Counted from the stretch's first letter, positions 37,166 through 45,666 are shown. The stretch is DNA of 64,000 nucleotides from Burkholderia sp. USMB20 (GCF_000949135.2 NZ_JTAN02000002.1:124001-188000), one strand, 5' to 3'. Made by a program: numbers and translations. Notes: generated from the sequence alone by a model not told the origin.

Positions 37166-38404
37166 ATGCGCAAAACTCTATTGGCGTCTGCTGCGCTTCT
37201 CGCCTTGGGATGCAGCGGCTACGCAATGGCGAATCCATGCAGCAGCGATACCAGTTCGACATGCAGTCAGAAAGCCGATGACGGATCGAACACTCTCAGC
37301 AACGCAGTCAGCTCAACCCAGACCAGCTCCACCGGGTCCAATGCGAATGAAGTTTCGCCTGGCGCGAGTGTCTACCAGGATTCGTACAACAGCACCAAGA
37401 TCGTCGCGATCAGCAAACTCGACGGGTACGTGAGCAATGTCCAGGTCTGGGGCATCGGCAACAACGCGACCAACTCGGGCAGCGCGGCCGGCGGAAGCGG
37501 CGGCAAGGGCGGCAACGGGTATGGCTACGGCGGCATCGGCGGTAATGGCGGAAGCGGCGGTGCAGGCGGCGCCGGCGGCAAAGGCGGCAGCGCGCATAAC
37601 GGCAGCGCCACGGCGGGCAACGCCAGCAATGGCAGCGCGACGGCCGGCACCGGCAACGGCGGCGGCGGCGGAGCCGGCGGCTCACCTGACGCCAGCGGCG
37701 GGGGCGGCGGCAATGCCACTGCGAGCGGCGGCTCCGGCTCCGGCACGGGCGGCGGCGCGATCGCGGCCTCGGTCGGTGTAGGCGGTTCCGGCAAGGGCAG
37801 CGGCACAGGCTGGGGCGGCGGCACCGGCACAGCCAATCCCGGCTCCGCGTGGGCCAGGAATCATGGCAGCGGAAGCGCGTCGGCATCGGCCGGCAGCGGC
37901 ACCGGCACCGGCACGGGTACCGGCACCGGCTCGGGCAGTGGCTCAGGCGGCGCAGGGTCGGCGGGTACGTCGACCGCTTCGGGCGGATCGGGCGCAGGCA
38001 TCGGCGGCGCGGGTGCGGCCGCGGCGGCACCGGCGCGCGCGGCGGCCACGGCGGGCAACGGCGGTGCCGGCGGCGCGGGCACGGCGGCGGCGCGACGAAC
38101 GGCGGCGCGACGACGACGGCCAGCAACGGCGGCGCAACCGCGGGTAGCGGCGCGGTGGGCGCGATGGCGGCGCGGCGGCGCAGGCGGCACCGGCAACGGC
38201 GGTGTCGGTAACGGCGCGGTCGGCGGCGCGGGTGGCGCAGGCGGAGCCAATGCGGTCAACGCGGGGACGTTCAACATGTCCAACGCGATGGCGAGTGTCG
38301 GCCAGACCGCCGCGGGCATCATGGTCGCCAACCAGAACAGCGGCATGGCGTCGTTCGTTCAGCAGGCCGTGACCGTGCAGGCGAACCTGTCCGTAGGACG
38401 TTAG
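37166..38404 (+). CDS. Exported Gly-rich repeat protein, probable fibre subunit of a Fap-like system
   Basis: 412 residues. A signal peptide (LLASAALLALGCSGYAMA, cleavage near AMANP) is followed by a Ser/Thr/Asn-rich region to about residue 108, a very long Gly/Ala/Ser/Thr-rich region (109-363), and a C-terminal domain NMSNAMASVGQTAAGIMVAN then QNSGMASFVQQAVTVQANLS. The Asn/Gln-containing hydrophobic end resembles amyloid-repeat segments of Fap subunits. AGGAGGATTTC gives an ideal ribosome binding site. Residues 307-336 are abruptly Arg-rich and look read in the wrong frame; the frame is correct again afterwards. Surface fibre function is inferred from the neighbours. Confidence 0.75.
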   Translation: MRKTLLASAALLALGCSGYAMANPCSSDTSSTCSQKADDGSNTLSNAVSSTQTSSTGSNANEVSPGASVYQDSYNSTKIVAISKLDGYVSNVQVWGIGNNATNSGSAAGGSGGKGGNGYGYGGIGGNGGSGGAGGAGGKGGSAHNGSATAGNASNGSATAGTGNGGGGGAGGSPDASGGGGGNATASGGSGSGTGGGAIAASVGVGGSGKGSGTGWGGGTGTANPGSAWARNHGSGSASASAGSGTGTGTGTGTGSGSGSGGAGSAGTSTASGGSGAGIGGAGAAAAAPARAAATAGNGGAGGAGTAAARRTAARRRRPATAAQPRVAARWARWRRGGAGGTGNGGVGNGAVGGAGGAGGANAVNAGTFNMSNAMASVGQTAAGIMVANQNSGMASFVQQAVTVQANLSVGR

Positions 38405-38634
38405 CCGGCCGGCCGGTCCTGGCGAGCCGGATGCATTGACGCGGGCGCAGGCGAGCCCGCGACTTGCGTTCCATCGCCGATGGACAGGACCGCCGGCGAG
38501 GGCGGGATGGCCGAACGGCCGTCTCGCTCTCGTTGGCGCAGGCCGGGCTGATTTCCGTCGATCGACGGTCACGCGGATTCCGCTCCCTGTGCGCCGGTTT
38601 CGAGCCGGCTCGCGCAGGGACCAAGGAGACAGCC

Positions 38635-39123
38635 ATGCGAATCCGAACGGCACTTTTGCTGGTGATATTGCCTGCGGCGCTGCTGCCGGGCCTGACGGCC
38701 CATGCCACGGCTGACGGGTCGCGAACCGTTGCGGCGGAGGCCACCGCCGATGTTGCGCCGGCAGCCGCAGCTTCCCCACCCGCCGCGCGCGCGGATTACG
38801 CCGATCCGGCCGCGGCCGTCGCGCCCCCTGCGGCAGCCATACCCGCTGCGACCGACACCGCGACCGCTCAAGCGGGCAGCTTCGGTGTCGCGATGACGCC
38901 TGACCAGCTCGACGAGCATCGGGGCGGCGATGCGCTGATCGGCCAAAACTATCTGACCGGCGCGGTGACCGACAACGTGGCGAACCGCGTGTCGACCGGC
39001 TCGAATTCGATCGCCGACGGCTCGTTCGCCAATGCGAGCGGCCTGCCTACGGTCATCCAGAATACCGGCGCCAACGTGCTGATTCAGAACGCGACGGTGC
39101 TCAACGTGCGCTTCGGGAACTGA
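38635..39123 (+). CDS. Small exported protein with double-glycine-like motif, Fap-like locus
   Basis: 162 residues. A signal peptide (TALLLVILPAALLPGLTAHA) is followed by an Ala/Pro-rich segment, then FGVAMTPDQLDEHRGGDALI at about residue 85-104, then a C-terminal domain ending in ASGLPTVIQNTGANVLIQNA and NVRFGN. The Asn-rich hydrophobic C-terminus is like minor subunits of functional amyloid systems. The motif TPDQLDEHRGG resembles the leader signal cut by C39 peptidases, and the C39 peptidase gene starts 3 bp downstream. GGAGA precedes the ATG. No exact family is recognised. Confidence 0.75.
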   Translation: MRIRTALLLVILPAALLPGLTAHATADGSRTVAAEATADVAPAAAASPPAARADYADPAAAVAPPAAAIPAATDTATAQAGSFGVAMTPDQLDEHRGGDALIGQNYLTGAVTDNVANRVSTGSNSIADGSFANASGLPTVIQNTGANVLIQNATVLNVRFGN

Positions 39124-39126
39124 GCG

Positions 39127-39819
39127 ATGAGACAGGTTGCCGCAGCATGCATCGCGGCGCTCGCTTACGCGCTGTCCGTCCCGATTGCATGGGCGGACGA
39201 GATGACGGTCGTCGATCCGGCGGGCGCAGGCTATGCGATGCACGTCACGAGTCTCAAGGAGGCCCGCTTCAAGCGCACCGTCAAGCAGCAATTCGATTTC
39301 AGTTGCGGGTCGGCTGCCGTCGCGACGCTGCTGACTTATCAGTATGACTATCCGATGACCGAGCAGACCGCCTTCGCCCAGATGTGGGAGAACGGCAATC
39401 AGGAGAAGATTCGCCAGCAGGGCTTCTCGCTGCTCGACATCCGGCGGTTTCTCGACGCGCACGGCTTCGTCGCGGACGGCTTCGAGCTGCCGTTGCAGAC
39501 GCTCGCCAGGACGCACACGCCGGCGATCGTGTTGATCACCGAGCACGGCTATCACCATTTCGTGGTCGTGAAGGGGCTGCGTGACGGGCGTGTGCTCGTC
39601 GGCGATCCTGCTACCGGCACGCGCCCGATGTCGCTGGCGAGCTTCGAGCAGAAGTGGGAAGACCATGTGATTTTCGTGATTCACAACCGGCCCGAGCTGG
39701 CGGTGTTCAACGACCCGCGTGACTGGCGCGTCGCGCCCAGCGCGCCGCTCTACACCGGTATCGCGCGCGACGGCCTGTACAACGTCGTGATGCCGAAGCA
39801 CGGCCCGAACGACTTTTGA
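39127..39819 (+). CDS. Periplasmic C39-family cysteine peptidase (FapD-like)
   Basis: 230 residues with a signal peptide (AACIAALAYALSVPIAWA). The C39 catalytic set is complete: the Gln and Cys in KQQFDFSCGSAAVATLL, His in HGYHHFVVVKG and Asp in VLVGDPATG. Unlike the bacteriocin-exporter C39 domains, it is not fused to an ABC transporter and is exported. This is the architecture of FapD, which is required for fibre formation in Pseudomonas. It lies between genes for two exported proteins, its likely substrates. Confidence 0.9.
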   Translation: MRQVAAACIAALAYALSVPIAWADEMTVVDPAGAGYAMHVTSLKEARFKRTVKQQFDFSCGSAAVATLLTYQYDYPMTEQTAFAQMWENGNQEKIRQQGFSLLDIRRFLDAHGFVADGFELPLQTLARTHTPAIVLITEHGYHHFVVVKGLRDGRVLVGDPATGTRPMSLASFEQKWEDHVIFVIHNRPELAVFNDPRDWRVAPSAPLYTGIARDGLYNVVMPKHGPNDF

Positions 39820-39827
39820 GGACCGTC

Positions 39828-40538
39828 ATGAGATCCCAGACCAGGTACATCGCCGGCATCGCCGTGATGGTGTGCGGCGGGGTGACGTCCGTGAGTGCGG
39901 CGGCGATGCAGGACGACGCGCTGGCCGCGGCCGACGCGCCGGTCGCGCAGGCGAGCGGCATCGTCGAGGCATCCGCCGCGAACGCGGGCGCCGATATGGC
40001 GCCTGTGGAGTCGCGGGCCGGCGAGGTGCCGATCCTGCGTGCCGCGCCGCTCGCGATGGCGGAGTGTGCGGCAGGGCCGCCGGCCGTGGAGCCGGGCGGC
40101 GCGCAGGAACGGAACTGGCCGGCAGCCGGCGCGATCGCGCTCAGCGACGCGCGCCTCGATGCGATGCGCGGCGGCTTCGATATGCCGAGCGGTCTGAAGG
40201 TTTCGTTCGGCGTGTCGCGTGTCGCGTTCGTGAACGGCAATCTGGTCACGACGACCAGCTTCAACATCCCGGACATCAGTCATATCACCGCGCAACAGGC
40301 GCAGGCGCTGGCGGCCGCGAACGCGGGCGCGCTGATCCAGGTCGGCGCCGGCAACGCCGCGCAGCCCGCCGCGCTGCCGGCGCTGACCGGCGCGGTAATC
40401 CAGAACACGTTGAACAACCAGCAAATCCAGGCGGTGACGACGATCAACACGACCGTCAACACACTGTCGACGTTCAAGAACCTGAACGTGATGTCGACGC
40501 TGAACAATGCGTTGATCGGCGTGTTGCCGGGGCGATGA
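39828..40538 (+). CDS. Exported protein with double-glycine-like motif, Fap-like locus
   Basis: 236 residues. The N-terminus has a signal peptide (YIAGIAVMVCGGVTSVSA). A long Ala-rich stretch leads to IALSDARLDAMRGGFDMPSG at about residue 105-124, a close match to the LSxxELxxIxGG double-glycine leader signal. The C-terminal domain is hydrophobic and rich in Asn/Gln/Thr (VIQNTLNNQQIQAVTTINTT). The ATG at 39828 has GAGGA upstream; a TTG four codons earlier would overlap the peptidase gene. It is the last gene of the plus-strand unit. Confidence 0.75.
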   Translation: MRSQTRYIAGIAVMVCGGVTSVSAAAMQDDALAAADAPVAQASGIVEASAANAGADMAPVESRAGEVPILRAAPLAMAECAAGPPAVEPGGAQERNWPAAGAIALSDARLDAMRGGFDMPSGLKVSFGVSRVAFVNGNLVTTTSFNIPDISHITAQQAQALAAANAGALIQVGAGNAAQPAALPALTGAVIQNTLNNQQIQAVTTINTTVNTLSTFKNLNVMSTLNNALIGVLPGR

Positions 40539-40589
40539 AGGCTCGGTGAGCGACCGATGAATGGCAGATGAGCGCGTAGTGGCGCGCCG

Positions 40590-40614
40590 GGGCCCGCGTG
40601 CGGCGCGCGGGCCC
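40590..40614. terminator. Bidirectional hairpin between convergent Fap-like genes
   Basis: GGGCCCGCG (40590-40598) and CGCGGGCCC (40606-40614) form a perfect 9-bp stem with a 7-base loop in the 97-bp gap between the two converging genes. No T-run follows on either side. Confidence 0.5.
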
Positions 40615-40635
40615 GCCGCACGCGCACGCGGACAA

Positions 40636-42012
40636 TCAGAATGCAATCGGCACGCGCAGCGTCATGACCACGTCCGGCGTGTCGCGTGTGAGGCCGGCGC
40701 CGATCGAGAGATTCAGCGTGGTCTTCGGCGACAACCGGTACGAGTAACCGAGGAGCAGTGAGCCGAGGATCACGCGCACCGAACTGGGTACCGTCTGGCC
40801 GTTCTGTTTCGTCGGCAGTACGATGCTCTGGTCGTAGCCGAGGCTCACCGACGCTTTCTCGTTCAGCGCGAGGCCCATGCCGATATTGAAACCCCAGATG
40901 TCGCCGGGCTGCACCTTGCCGATGAAGTCCTTCTGTCCATCGCGAATCGTGAGGCTGAGATTGTCGCGGCTGAAGCTGTGCAGATAGCTCAGGTTGCCGA
41001 AGAACACCACCGGGTCGGACGGAAAGAGCCACGTGAGGCCAGGCTGGATCGCGTAGAAACCGGAGCCCGTCGGCTGCTCGAGCGGCAGGCCGGTGCCGGT
41101 GGCATTGCCGACGCAGCGCGTGACGCAGTCGGTGACGACGTCGAACGGGCTCTTGCCGGTGGCGCTCTTGAAGCGCAGCCAGCCGATGTAATAGAACTTG
41201 TCGGGGCCGCCGGTATTGAACTGGTAGCGCAGCGTCATTTCGACGTCGCCGAGGCCTTTGCCGTGGCTGTTGAACGCGTTGTCCTGGGCGGTACCGGTGA
41301 AGATCTCGCGGCTGATCGTGTCGTTCGTCGAGTACACATAGGGGACGCGGACTTCGACTTCCATCCGGTTGGTGATCCCGTAGCGCACCGCGACCGCGCC
41401 CGTCAGCGTGGTCGTCTTGACTTCCCGCACGTCGACCAGGCCGATCAGCAGCGCCGGGATGATCGTGTAGCCGACGAGTGCGACGCGGTTCGACGACGAA
41501 TAGCTGAACTGGAACGACGGCTCGACGACGAACTTGTTCTTCGGTGTCAGCACGCCGGGCTGATCGAAGATCGGCGCGACAGGCGGCGGTGCGGTTTCCG
41601 CCACCGGCGCCTGGCCGACCGGCCGGCTCGGCGGCGCGGCGGACCCGGCCGAAGATTGCACGTTGCCGGGGGCGTTGCCGGCCGCGCCGGGCGCGCTGCC
41701 CGGGGAGCCGGTATCGGCCTGCGTCGCCGCGTCGCCGGAGCCGCCGGCATCGCCGGTGCCCGCGCCACGCCGGGCCGCGAGTTCGCGGTTGTCCAGCGCC
41801 CGGCTCAGGCGCGAGAGATTGGCTTCCTCGTCGGCCAGTTTGCGCTTGAGTGCACTCAGTTCCTGCAGATGGCGATCGACTTCGTGGCGCAGCGCGGAAA
41901 TGTTCTCCTGCGTCGACTGGGCGTCCAGCGACTGCGCTTGCGCCTGGGCCTGAAAGAGCAGCACGCTTGCATAGCTGATGGCATGGATGCAGCGAAATGG
42001 CATGCGCTTCAC
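40636..42012 (-). CDS. Outer-membrane transporter with coiled-coil and beta-barrel (FapF-like)
   Basis: 458 residues. The GTG at 42012 has GGAGA six bases ahead and gives a signal peptide (RCIHAISYASVLLFQAQAQA). Residues 28-80 form a coiled coil with heptad Leu/Ile (ISALRHEVDRHLQELSALKR then KLADEEANLSRLSRALDN). A Gly/Ala/Pro linker (about 85-155) follows, then a C-terminal domain of alternating strands ending in phenylalanine (MTLRVPIAF), typical of an outer-membrane barrel. Coiled coil, linker and barrel in this order are the plan of FapF, the fibre-subunit exporter. It converges on the subunit/peptidase genes and has its own promoter region. Confidence 0.8.
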   Translation of the reverse strand: MKRMPFRCIHAISYASVLLFQAQAQAQSLDAQSTQENISALRHEVDRHLQELSALKRKLADEEANLSRLSRALDNRELAARRGAGTGDAGGSGDAATQADTGSPGSAPGAAGNAPGNVQSSAGSAAPPSRPVGQAPVAETAPPPVAPIFDQPGVLTPKNKFVVEPSFQFSYSSSNRVALVGYTIIPALLIGLVDVREVKTTTLTGAVAVRYGITNRMEVEVRVPYVYSTNDTISREIFTGTAQDNAFNSHGKGLGDVEMTLRYQFNTGGPDKFYYIGWLRFKSATGKSPFDVVTDCVTRCVGNATGTGLPLEQPTGSGFYAIQPGLTWLFPSDPVVFFGNLSYLHSFSRDNLSLTIRDGQKDFIGKVQPGDIWGFNIGMGLALNEKASVSLGYDQSIVLPTKQNGQTVPSSVRVILGSLLLGYSYRLSPKTTLNLSIGAGLTRDTPDVVMTLRVPIAF

Positions 42013-42548
42013 GGTGCGTCTCCACGATCGGGCCTGCGGTTCCCCGGTGCACACCGACGGCTGGCCGGCGCGCGTGTTGCCCCGGATCGCCTCGCGTCAC
42101 ATCGCACGCGAGCCAGAGGATGTTTCTCCGGCGGCAACGACATGCGTGATCGAACGCAATGAAACGTCGGCAGCGAGGCCGCGCGCCGATACTCGATTGT
42201 CAATGTGCACGACGTCATGTCCCGCCGGCCGAACGACGCGGGGGCAGACCTCACGAGGCTAGTGCAGGCGGGCATCGAAAACCAACCAGACAAACCCTTG
42301 CCCACGTACGGTGGACAACGGACGTCACGGTTCTCCCTGTTTCACGGGGCCTTGCGTCAAAACCGAATGCACGTTTCGAGCCCGTGCGCGCAGGCTGCGC
42401 GGCGGGTTCATGGCAGTGTTTTCCCGTGTGCCGGCGGGCGTTGTTCCGACCAGGCGATGCAGGGGGCCGACCGTCGTTGCCGGAGAGGCGATCGCGCGGA
42501 AGTCGCGCGTTCCCTTCCATCCGTGGGGCGCGTCGGTTGCGCGGGAAA
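42013..42548. other. Intergenic region upstream of the FapF-like gene
   Basis: No supported gene. It should contain the promoter of the FapF-like gene on the minus strand; a TTGACA near 42206 is present, but no convincing -10 element was found at the right distance. Confidence 0.4.
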
Positions 42549-42648
42549 CGATTCGACGCGAGCGCGATCGTGCCGCGGCTCGTCGGCCCGCACGGGTTGA
42601 ACGCGATCAGGTATCGGGAATACGGCTCGGGCTTGATGCCCGCGCGAT
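42549..42648 (-). pseudogene. Remnant of the GMC oxidoreductase gene
   Basis: About 100 bp match the intact GMC oxidoreductase gene at 50819-50918 in the same orientation, with roughly four bases in five identical. Read on the minus strand it gives IKPEPYSRYLIAFNPCGPTS and RGTIALASNR, against IKPEPYSGFLIAFNPCRPTS and RGTIEIASNR in the working gene. Both sides are unrelated sequence, so it is an isolated internal fragment. Confidence 0.85.
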
Positions 42649-42796
42649 ACGTCGCGCTCATCGTGCGGCATGGGCGGTGCCCGACGTCGAGGTGGCACGC
42701 AGCGTACCGGCTCGTGGGCGATTGTCCTGTCAGCGTTGACCGGGCACACGCACGACCTGCGCCGAATCACGTTGCCTCGCGTCGTCGCGGCGCGAA

Positions 42797-42834
42797 ACAA
42801 AAAACCCGCCGGCAGGCTGGCGCTTGCGGGCGGG
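42797..42834 (-). terminator. Rho-independent terminator of the porin gene
   Basis: On the minus strand a stem formed by CCCGCC (42834-42829) and GGCGGG (42810-42805) is followed directly by TTTTTTG. It lies about 60 bp behind the porin stop codon. Confidence 0.8.
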
Positions 42835-42894
42835 CGAAGACACCTCGGGCCGAGCGGCGCGGGTGTCGCGTGAAGAACGGAGAACCGGGTTGCG

Positions 42895-44046
42895 TCAGAA
42901 CTTGTGGCGCAGCGCGAGACGCACGGCCACCTGGTTCGACGTCGACGACGGCGCGTCGGTGCCGGGGATGAACGCGTTGTCGAGGATCGAGTTCGTCTTG
43001 TCGCCGGCGATGTGCTGGTACGCGGCCTGTACGTACACGTCGGTGCGCTTCGACAGGTTGTAGTCGGCCATCAGCCCGACCGAGTGGATCTTCGGCTTCG
43101 CGTCGCCGGTCGATGCGTCGTACTTCTCGAGCGACAACACGTACTGCGCGCCGACCATGAACGCCGGCGTGATCTGGTACGAACCGTTCACCTCGAAGTT
43201 CTGGTACTTGATCGCGCTGACGGTCGCACCCGGTGCGATGATCGCGCCCGGCGCGCCGAGGTAGCCGTTGCCGGTCGGGTTCTTGTAGTTCGAGTTCGTG
43301 TACGCGAAGCCGACCGTCGCGGGTCCGAACGTGTAGTTGATGCCCGCGCCGAACACGCGCATGCGCTCGGCGATGTAGCTCGCGTCGTTCGCGGTGATCG
43401 CGCCGGCCGAGCCGTCGCCCGGACGGTTCGCCTGCAGGTAGGCGGCGCCGATCAGCAGGCCGTTGTTCTGGTATTGCGCGCCGAAGCTGTACGCGCGGTT
43501 GTCCGAGAAGTTCGTGCTGTTGCTGAAGCTGTATGCACCGCCGAACTGGAAGCCGCCGAAGTTCGGGCTCGCGTACTTCACCGTGTTGTCGAGGCGGAAC
43601 GAGTTGTCGGTGTTGTCGTTGTCGAACGGGTGCGCGAGCAGGTAGCCGCCCCAGTTGCCGTTGGCCGTGGTCGGCGCGAGATAGTCGACGACGGAGTCGT
43701 ACTGGCGGCCGAACGTCAGCGTGCCGTACTGCGTCTGGCTCAGGCCGACGTACGCCTGGCGGCCGAACATGCGGCCGCCCTGGTTGAGCCGGCCGGTGTT
43801 CACGTCGAAGCCGTTCTCGAGCTGGAAGATCGCCTTCATGCCGCCGCCGAGATCCTCGCTGCCCTTCAGGCCCCAGCGGCTGCCTTGCGCGTAGCCGCTC
43901 GCCATCTCGTAGACGTGGCCGGTGCCGACGTTGTTCGTGTAGTTCAGGCCTTCGTCGATCACGCCGTACAGCGTGACGCTGCTTTGCGCGAACGCGGGGG
44001 CTGCGAAGGTTGCCGTTACGGCGAGCGCCGTCAGGGTCTTTTTCAT
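42895..44046 (-). CDS. Gram-negative porin (OmpC-like, Burkholderia type)
   Basis: 383 residues. A signal peptide (ALAVTATFAAPAFA, cleavage at FAQSS) is followed by the standard trimeric porin N-terminus SVTLYGVIDEGLNYTNNVG, the loop-3 type region GRQYDSVVDYL and a C-terminal strand ending VRLALRHKF with the terminal Phe needed for outer-membrane assembly. It forms a diffusion pore. GGAGATC precedes the ATG. It is divergent from the glycine betaine transporter operon, with 573 bp between the starts. Confidence 0.95.
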   Translation of the reverse strand: MKKTLTALAVTATFAAPAFAQSSVTLYGVIDEGLNYTNNVGTGHVYEMASGYAQGSRWGLKGSEDLGGGMKAIFQLENGFDVNTGRLNQGGRMFGRQAYVGLSQTQYGTLTFGRQYDSVVDYLAPTTANGNWGGYLLAHPFDNDNTDNSFRLDNTVKYASPNFGGFQFGGAYSFSNSTNFSDNRAYSFGAQYQNNGLLIGAAYLQANRPGDGSAGAITANDASYIAERMRVFGAGINYTFGPATVGFAYTNSNYKNPTGNGYLGAPGAIIAPGATVSAIKYQNFEVNGSYQITPAFMVGAQYVLSLEKYDASTGDAKPKIHSVGLMADYNLSKRTDVYVQAAYQHIAGDKTNSILDNAFIPGTDAPSSTSNQVAVRLALRHKF

Positions 44047-44619
44047 TGAGAGATCTCCGGGATATCCAGCTTCTTGTATCGGTTGTCGTGAGCGCGTCCG
44101 GCGAGGCGCGCCCCGTCATCCGGGGCGACCTGGCGCAGCGCGCGCGGCGCCGGAAACGCGCGATGCGCGGCGGCGCGGCGACCGGCTGGGTCGGGTCGTG
44201 TCTCCTCCGATGACACCGCGCATTCTTCCCAAGCCGAAACGGATTCGAAAGCGAGTAATTTCGATGGATGGGATCGGGTTCGCCAATGGGGCGCGGCGGG
44301 TCGTTTCGACGGTCGAAACGGTGTGCGCGGCGCCGCGCTTCAATGTGGGTCGAGCGGTGCCCGAACAAGGCTCGACGCAGCCCGTTCCGGGCCGTGCGCG
44401 GGCCCGGTGAATCGGCTGAGGGGCCCGTCCGGCGGGCCTCGCGAGGCACCCGACGATCGATTGGCGCTGCCGATTGCAATGATCGGAATTACTCGTTTCC
44501 CTAAACATATTGGTGGCTCGACCATGCAGCCTGACCGGACGTGGCTGGCTTCGCGATTTGCCGGTCGCCGCGCATGCCGCGACGCACAAACAACAGATTC
44601 GATTTGGAGACGACCCACC
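44047..44619. other. Divergent regulatory region of porin and proX
   Basis: 573 bp without a gene. It holds a 19-bp palindrome (44302-44320) and a 9-bp motif present once in each orientation: CGAGTAATT at 44252-44260 and AATTACTCG at 44487-44495. The two copies face the two divergent genes. Confidence 0.5.
44302..44320. promoter_or_regulatory. 19-bp palindrome between porin and proX
   Basis: CGTTTCGACGGTCGAAACG: two perfect 9-bp arms around one central base, about 255 bp upstream of the porin start and 300 bp upstream of proX. This is the shape of a TetR- or LacI-type operator; no such regulator gene is nearby. Confidence 0.5.
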
Positions 44620-45657
44620 ATGCAGATTCGACGACTGAAAACGGTCCTTCTCGCCGCCGCGGCGATCCTGTCCGCGCCCGCGGCCCATGCGGCCGGCGGC
44701 GCGTGCGCCGACGGCAAGACGGTCCATTTCGCGGGCATCACGTGGGAGAGCGGATCGTTTGCGACCGAAGTGCTGCGGCAGATCATGGAGAAGGGCTACG
44801 GCTGCAAGACGGACGTCGTGCCGGGCAGCACGGCCGCCACCGAAACGGCGCTCGCGCGCAACGACCTGCAGATCTGGGCCGAGCAGTGGACGGGCCGCAG
44901 CGAGATCACCGCGAAGGCCGTTTCGTCGGGCGCCGTGAAGCTGATCGGCGACACGCTGCCGGGCGGCACGACCGAAGGCTGGTTCGTGCCCGACTACGTG
45001 GTGAAGGGCGATCCGGCGCGCAACATCAAGCCGGTCGCGCCCGGGCTCGTGTCGGTCGACGATCTGCCGAAGTTCAAGCAGGTGTTCGCCGACGAGGAGG
45101 AACCGGACAAGGGCCGCTTCCTGAACTGCCCGACGGGCTGGGACTGCGAGCGCGTGAACACGCGCCTGCTGAAGGTGCTGAAGCTCGACCAGTCGTACAC
45201 GAACTTCCACCCGGGCACCGGTGCGGCGCTCGACGCGGCGATCGCGTCCGCGTACCAGCGCGGCGCGCCGATCGTGTTCTATTACTGGGGCCCGGCCGCG
45301 CTGATGGCGAAATACAAGTTCACGGCGCTGAAGATGCCGGCCTATAACGAAGCATGCTGGAAGACGTTGCGCGACGAGAGCAGCACGCACCAGTGCGCGT
45401 CGTCGTACATGGTGTCGCGGCTGACGGTCGGCGTGTCGAAGCCGTTCGCCGATGCGAATCCCGATCTCGTCGGCGTATTCGGCAAGGTGCGATTCCCGAT
45501 GGACTTCCTGAACCAGACGATCCTCGAGATGACGACGAAGAAGATCGACGGCGCGGCGATGGCCACGCAGTTCCTGAAGACCCGTCAGGACATGTGGAAG
45601 CAGTGGGTGCCGGCCGACGTCGCGCAGAAGATTGCCGGCAGCCTGAAGGGCGCGTAA
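44620..45657 (+). CDS. proX: Glycine betaine/proline-type ABC transporter substrate-binding protein
   Basis: 345 residues. A signal peptide (VLLAAAAILSAPAAHA) is followed by a type II periplasmic binding protein of the OpuAC/ProX family: TVHFAGITWESGSFATEVLR, DLQIWAEQWTG, GWFVPDYVVKG, PIVFYYWGPAALMAKYK. Several Trp and Tyr residues are placed as in the aromatic box that binds quaternary ammonium compounds. GGAGA precedes the ATG. Permease and ATPase genes follow. Ligand could be glycine betaine, choline or carnitine. Confidence 0.92.
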   Translation: MQIRRLKTVLLAAAAILSAPAAHAAGGACADGKTVHFAGITWESGSFATEVLRQIMEKGYGCKTDVVPGSTAATETALARNDLQIWAEQWTGRSEITAKAVSSGAVKLIGDTLPGGTTEGWFVPDYVVKGDPARNIKPVAPGLVSVDDLPKFKQVFADEEEPDKGRFLNCPTGWDCERVNTRLLKVLKLDQSYTNFHPGTGAALDAAIASAYQRGAPIVFYYWGPAALMAKYKFTALKMPAYNEACWKTLRDESSTHQCASSYMVSRLTVGVSKPFADANPDLVGVFGKVRFPMDFLNQTILEMTTKKIDGAAMATQFLKTRQDMWKQWVPADVAQKIAGSLKGA

Positions 45658-45666
45658 CCTGCGCGC

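Noticed and set aside
42311-42739. Gene in the gap between the FapF-like and porin genes
   Set aside because: No ribosome site; the only recognisable sequence is the GMC fragment, on the opposite strand.
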